Assembly: GCA_024643985.1 (NCBI GenBank)
Contig: JAHELW010000005.1
Location: 1-48,572, forward strand
Length of the DNA: 48,572 bases
Direction: 5' to 3'
Origin: Myxococcales bacterium
GTDB lineage: Bacteria; Myxococcota_A; Polyangia; Polyangiales; Houyiibacteriaceae
Part shown: piece after piece, positions 48,428-48,572 of the stretch
Layout of the letters: every line of letters starts with the position of its first letter
Numbering within the stretch: position 1 is the first letter of the stretch
Notes under the pieces: model-generated
Seen by the model: only the letters and a program-made list of their open reading frames with translations
Database searches by the model: none
Told to the model about the DNA's origin: nothing
Made by a program: the position numbers and the translations under genes

Positions 48428-48572
48428 CACGTATGGGGATCGAGAAGACATGGTGGATTGGAGCGCTGCTGCTCGCGGCGTACGGCTGCAAGGGCACGTC
48501 GGCCACCGAGTCGGCCGGCTCCGAGACCACGTCCGGAGGGGAAGTCTCCGAGGGCATGGAGGCGGGGGACGC
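48424..48572 (+). CDS. Lipoprotein, partial (runs off the right edge)
   Basis: The first 49 residues are visible. They begin with a basic n-region and a hydrophobic core ending LLLAAYGC, a lipoprotein signal, followed by a Ser/Thr/Glu/Gly-rich linker. GTG at 48424 overlaps the stop of the TPR gene (GTGA); ATG at 48433 is an alternative in the same frame. It is too short for the ORF track. Its position after a giant TPR gene suggests an outer-membrane or periplasmic partner in the same complex. Confidence 0.72.
   Translation, partial: MTRMGIEKTWWIGALLLAAYGCKGTSATESAGSETTSGGEVSEGMEAGD

Overview
The window is a GC-rich bacterial chromosome segment with densely packed genes, short intergenic gaps and many start/stop overlaps. 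The gene content suggests a Myxococcota-like (former Deltaproteobacteria) organism: two sigma-54 NtrC-type response regulators, a group-2 sigma-70 factor, an ECF sigma/anti-sigma pair, large periplasmic TPR proteins, a GldA/F/G-type ABC cassette and many lipoproteins. The assignment is an inference from gene style, not from a marker gene. I saw no tRNA, rRNA, CRISPR array, IS element or phage gene.

Layout. 1-603 has no convincing gene but holds two copies of an interspersed repeat and, between them, a 26-bp inverted repeat enclosing two hairpins. 604-9000 is a sucrose block: a stand-alone sucrose-phosphatase-like HAD enzyme, divergent from a three-module fructokinase/sucrose-phosphate synthase/phosphatase fusion, then sucrose synthase, then a convergent GH31 alpha-glucosidase. 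9048-11488 is a coupled carotenoid oxygenase and NAD(P)H-dependent reductase. 11523-18383 holds a small lipoprotein, a DNA alkyl-repair methyltransferase, a minus-strand run (response regulator, valyl-tRNA synthetase, HAD-UbiA prenyltransferase fusion) and trmB. 18380-26853 holds a polysaccharide deacetylase, a four-gene translationally coupled Gld-type ABC cassette, an OB-fold-like lipoprotein, a HEAT-repeat protein and a CydC/D-like ABC half-transporter. 27095-34399 holds a sigma-70 family factor, a YhhN-family protein, an oligopeptidase B-like lipoprotein, a PBP4-type peptidase and a family 5 solute-binding lipoprotein; a head-to-head pair of the interspersed repeats lies between the convergent YhhN and oligopeptidase genes. 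34423-41248 is mostly regulatory: an HD phosphohydrolase, two NtrC-type activators, a small membrane protein coupled to one of them, a STAS protein and an ECF sigma/anti-sigma operon. 41500 to the right edge is one coupled operon of secreted proteins: a coiled-coil/beta protein, two large TPR proteins and the start of a lipoprotein, behind a good sigma-70 promoter.

How the genes work together. The sucrose block carries both synthesis (fructose to F6P to sucrose-6-P to sucrose) and reversible cleavage (sucrose + UDP to UDP-glucose + fructose) in one overlapping operon, so it could run a sucrose/UDP-glucose cycle, perhaps for osmoprotection or carbon storage. The right-end operon looks like an envelope-spanning scaffold. 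The most unusual items are the triple fusion enzyme, the structured element at 323-510 and the repeat family that sits exactly at gene 3' ends.
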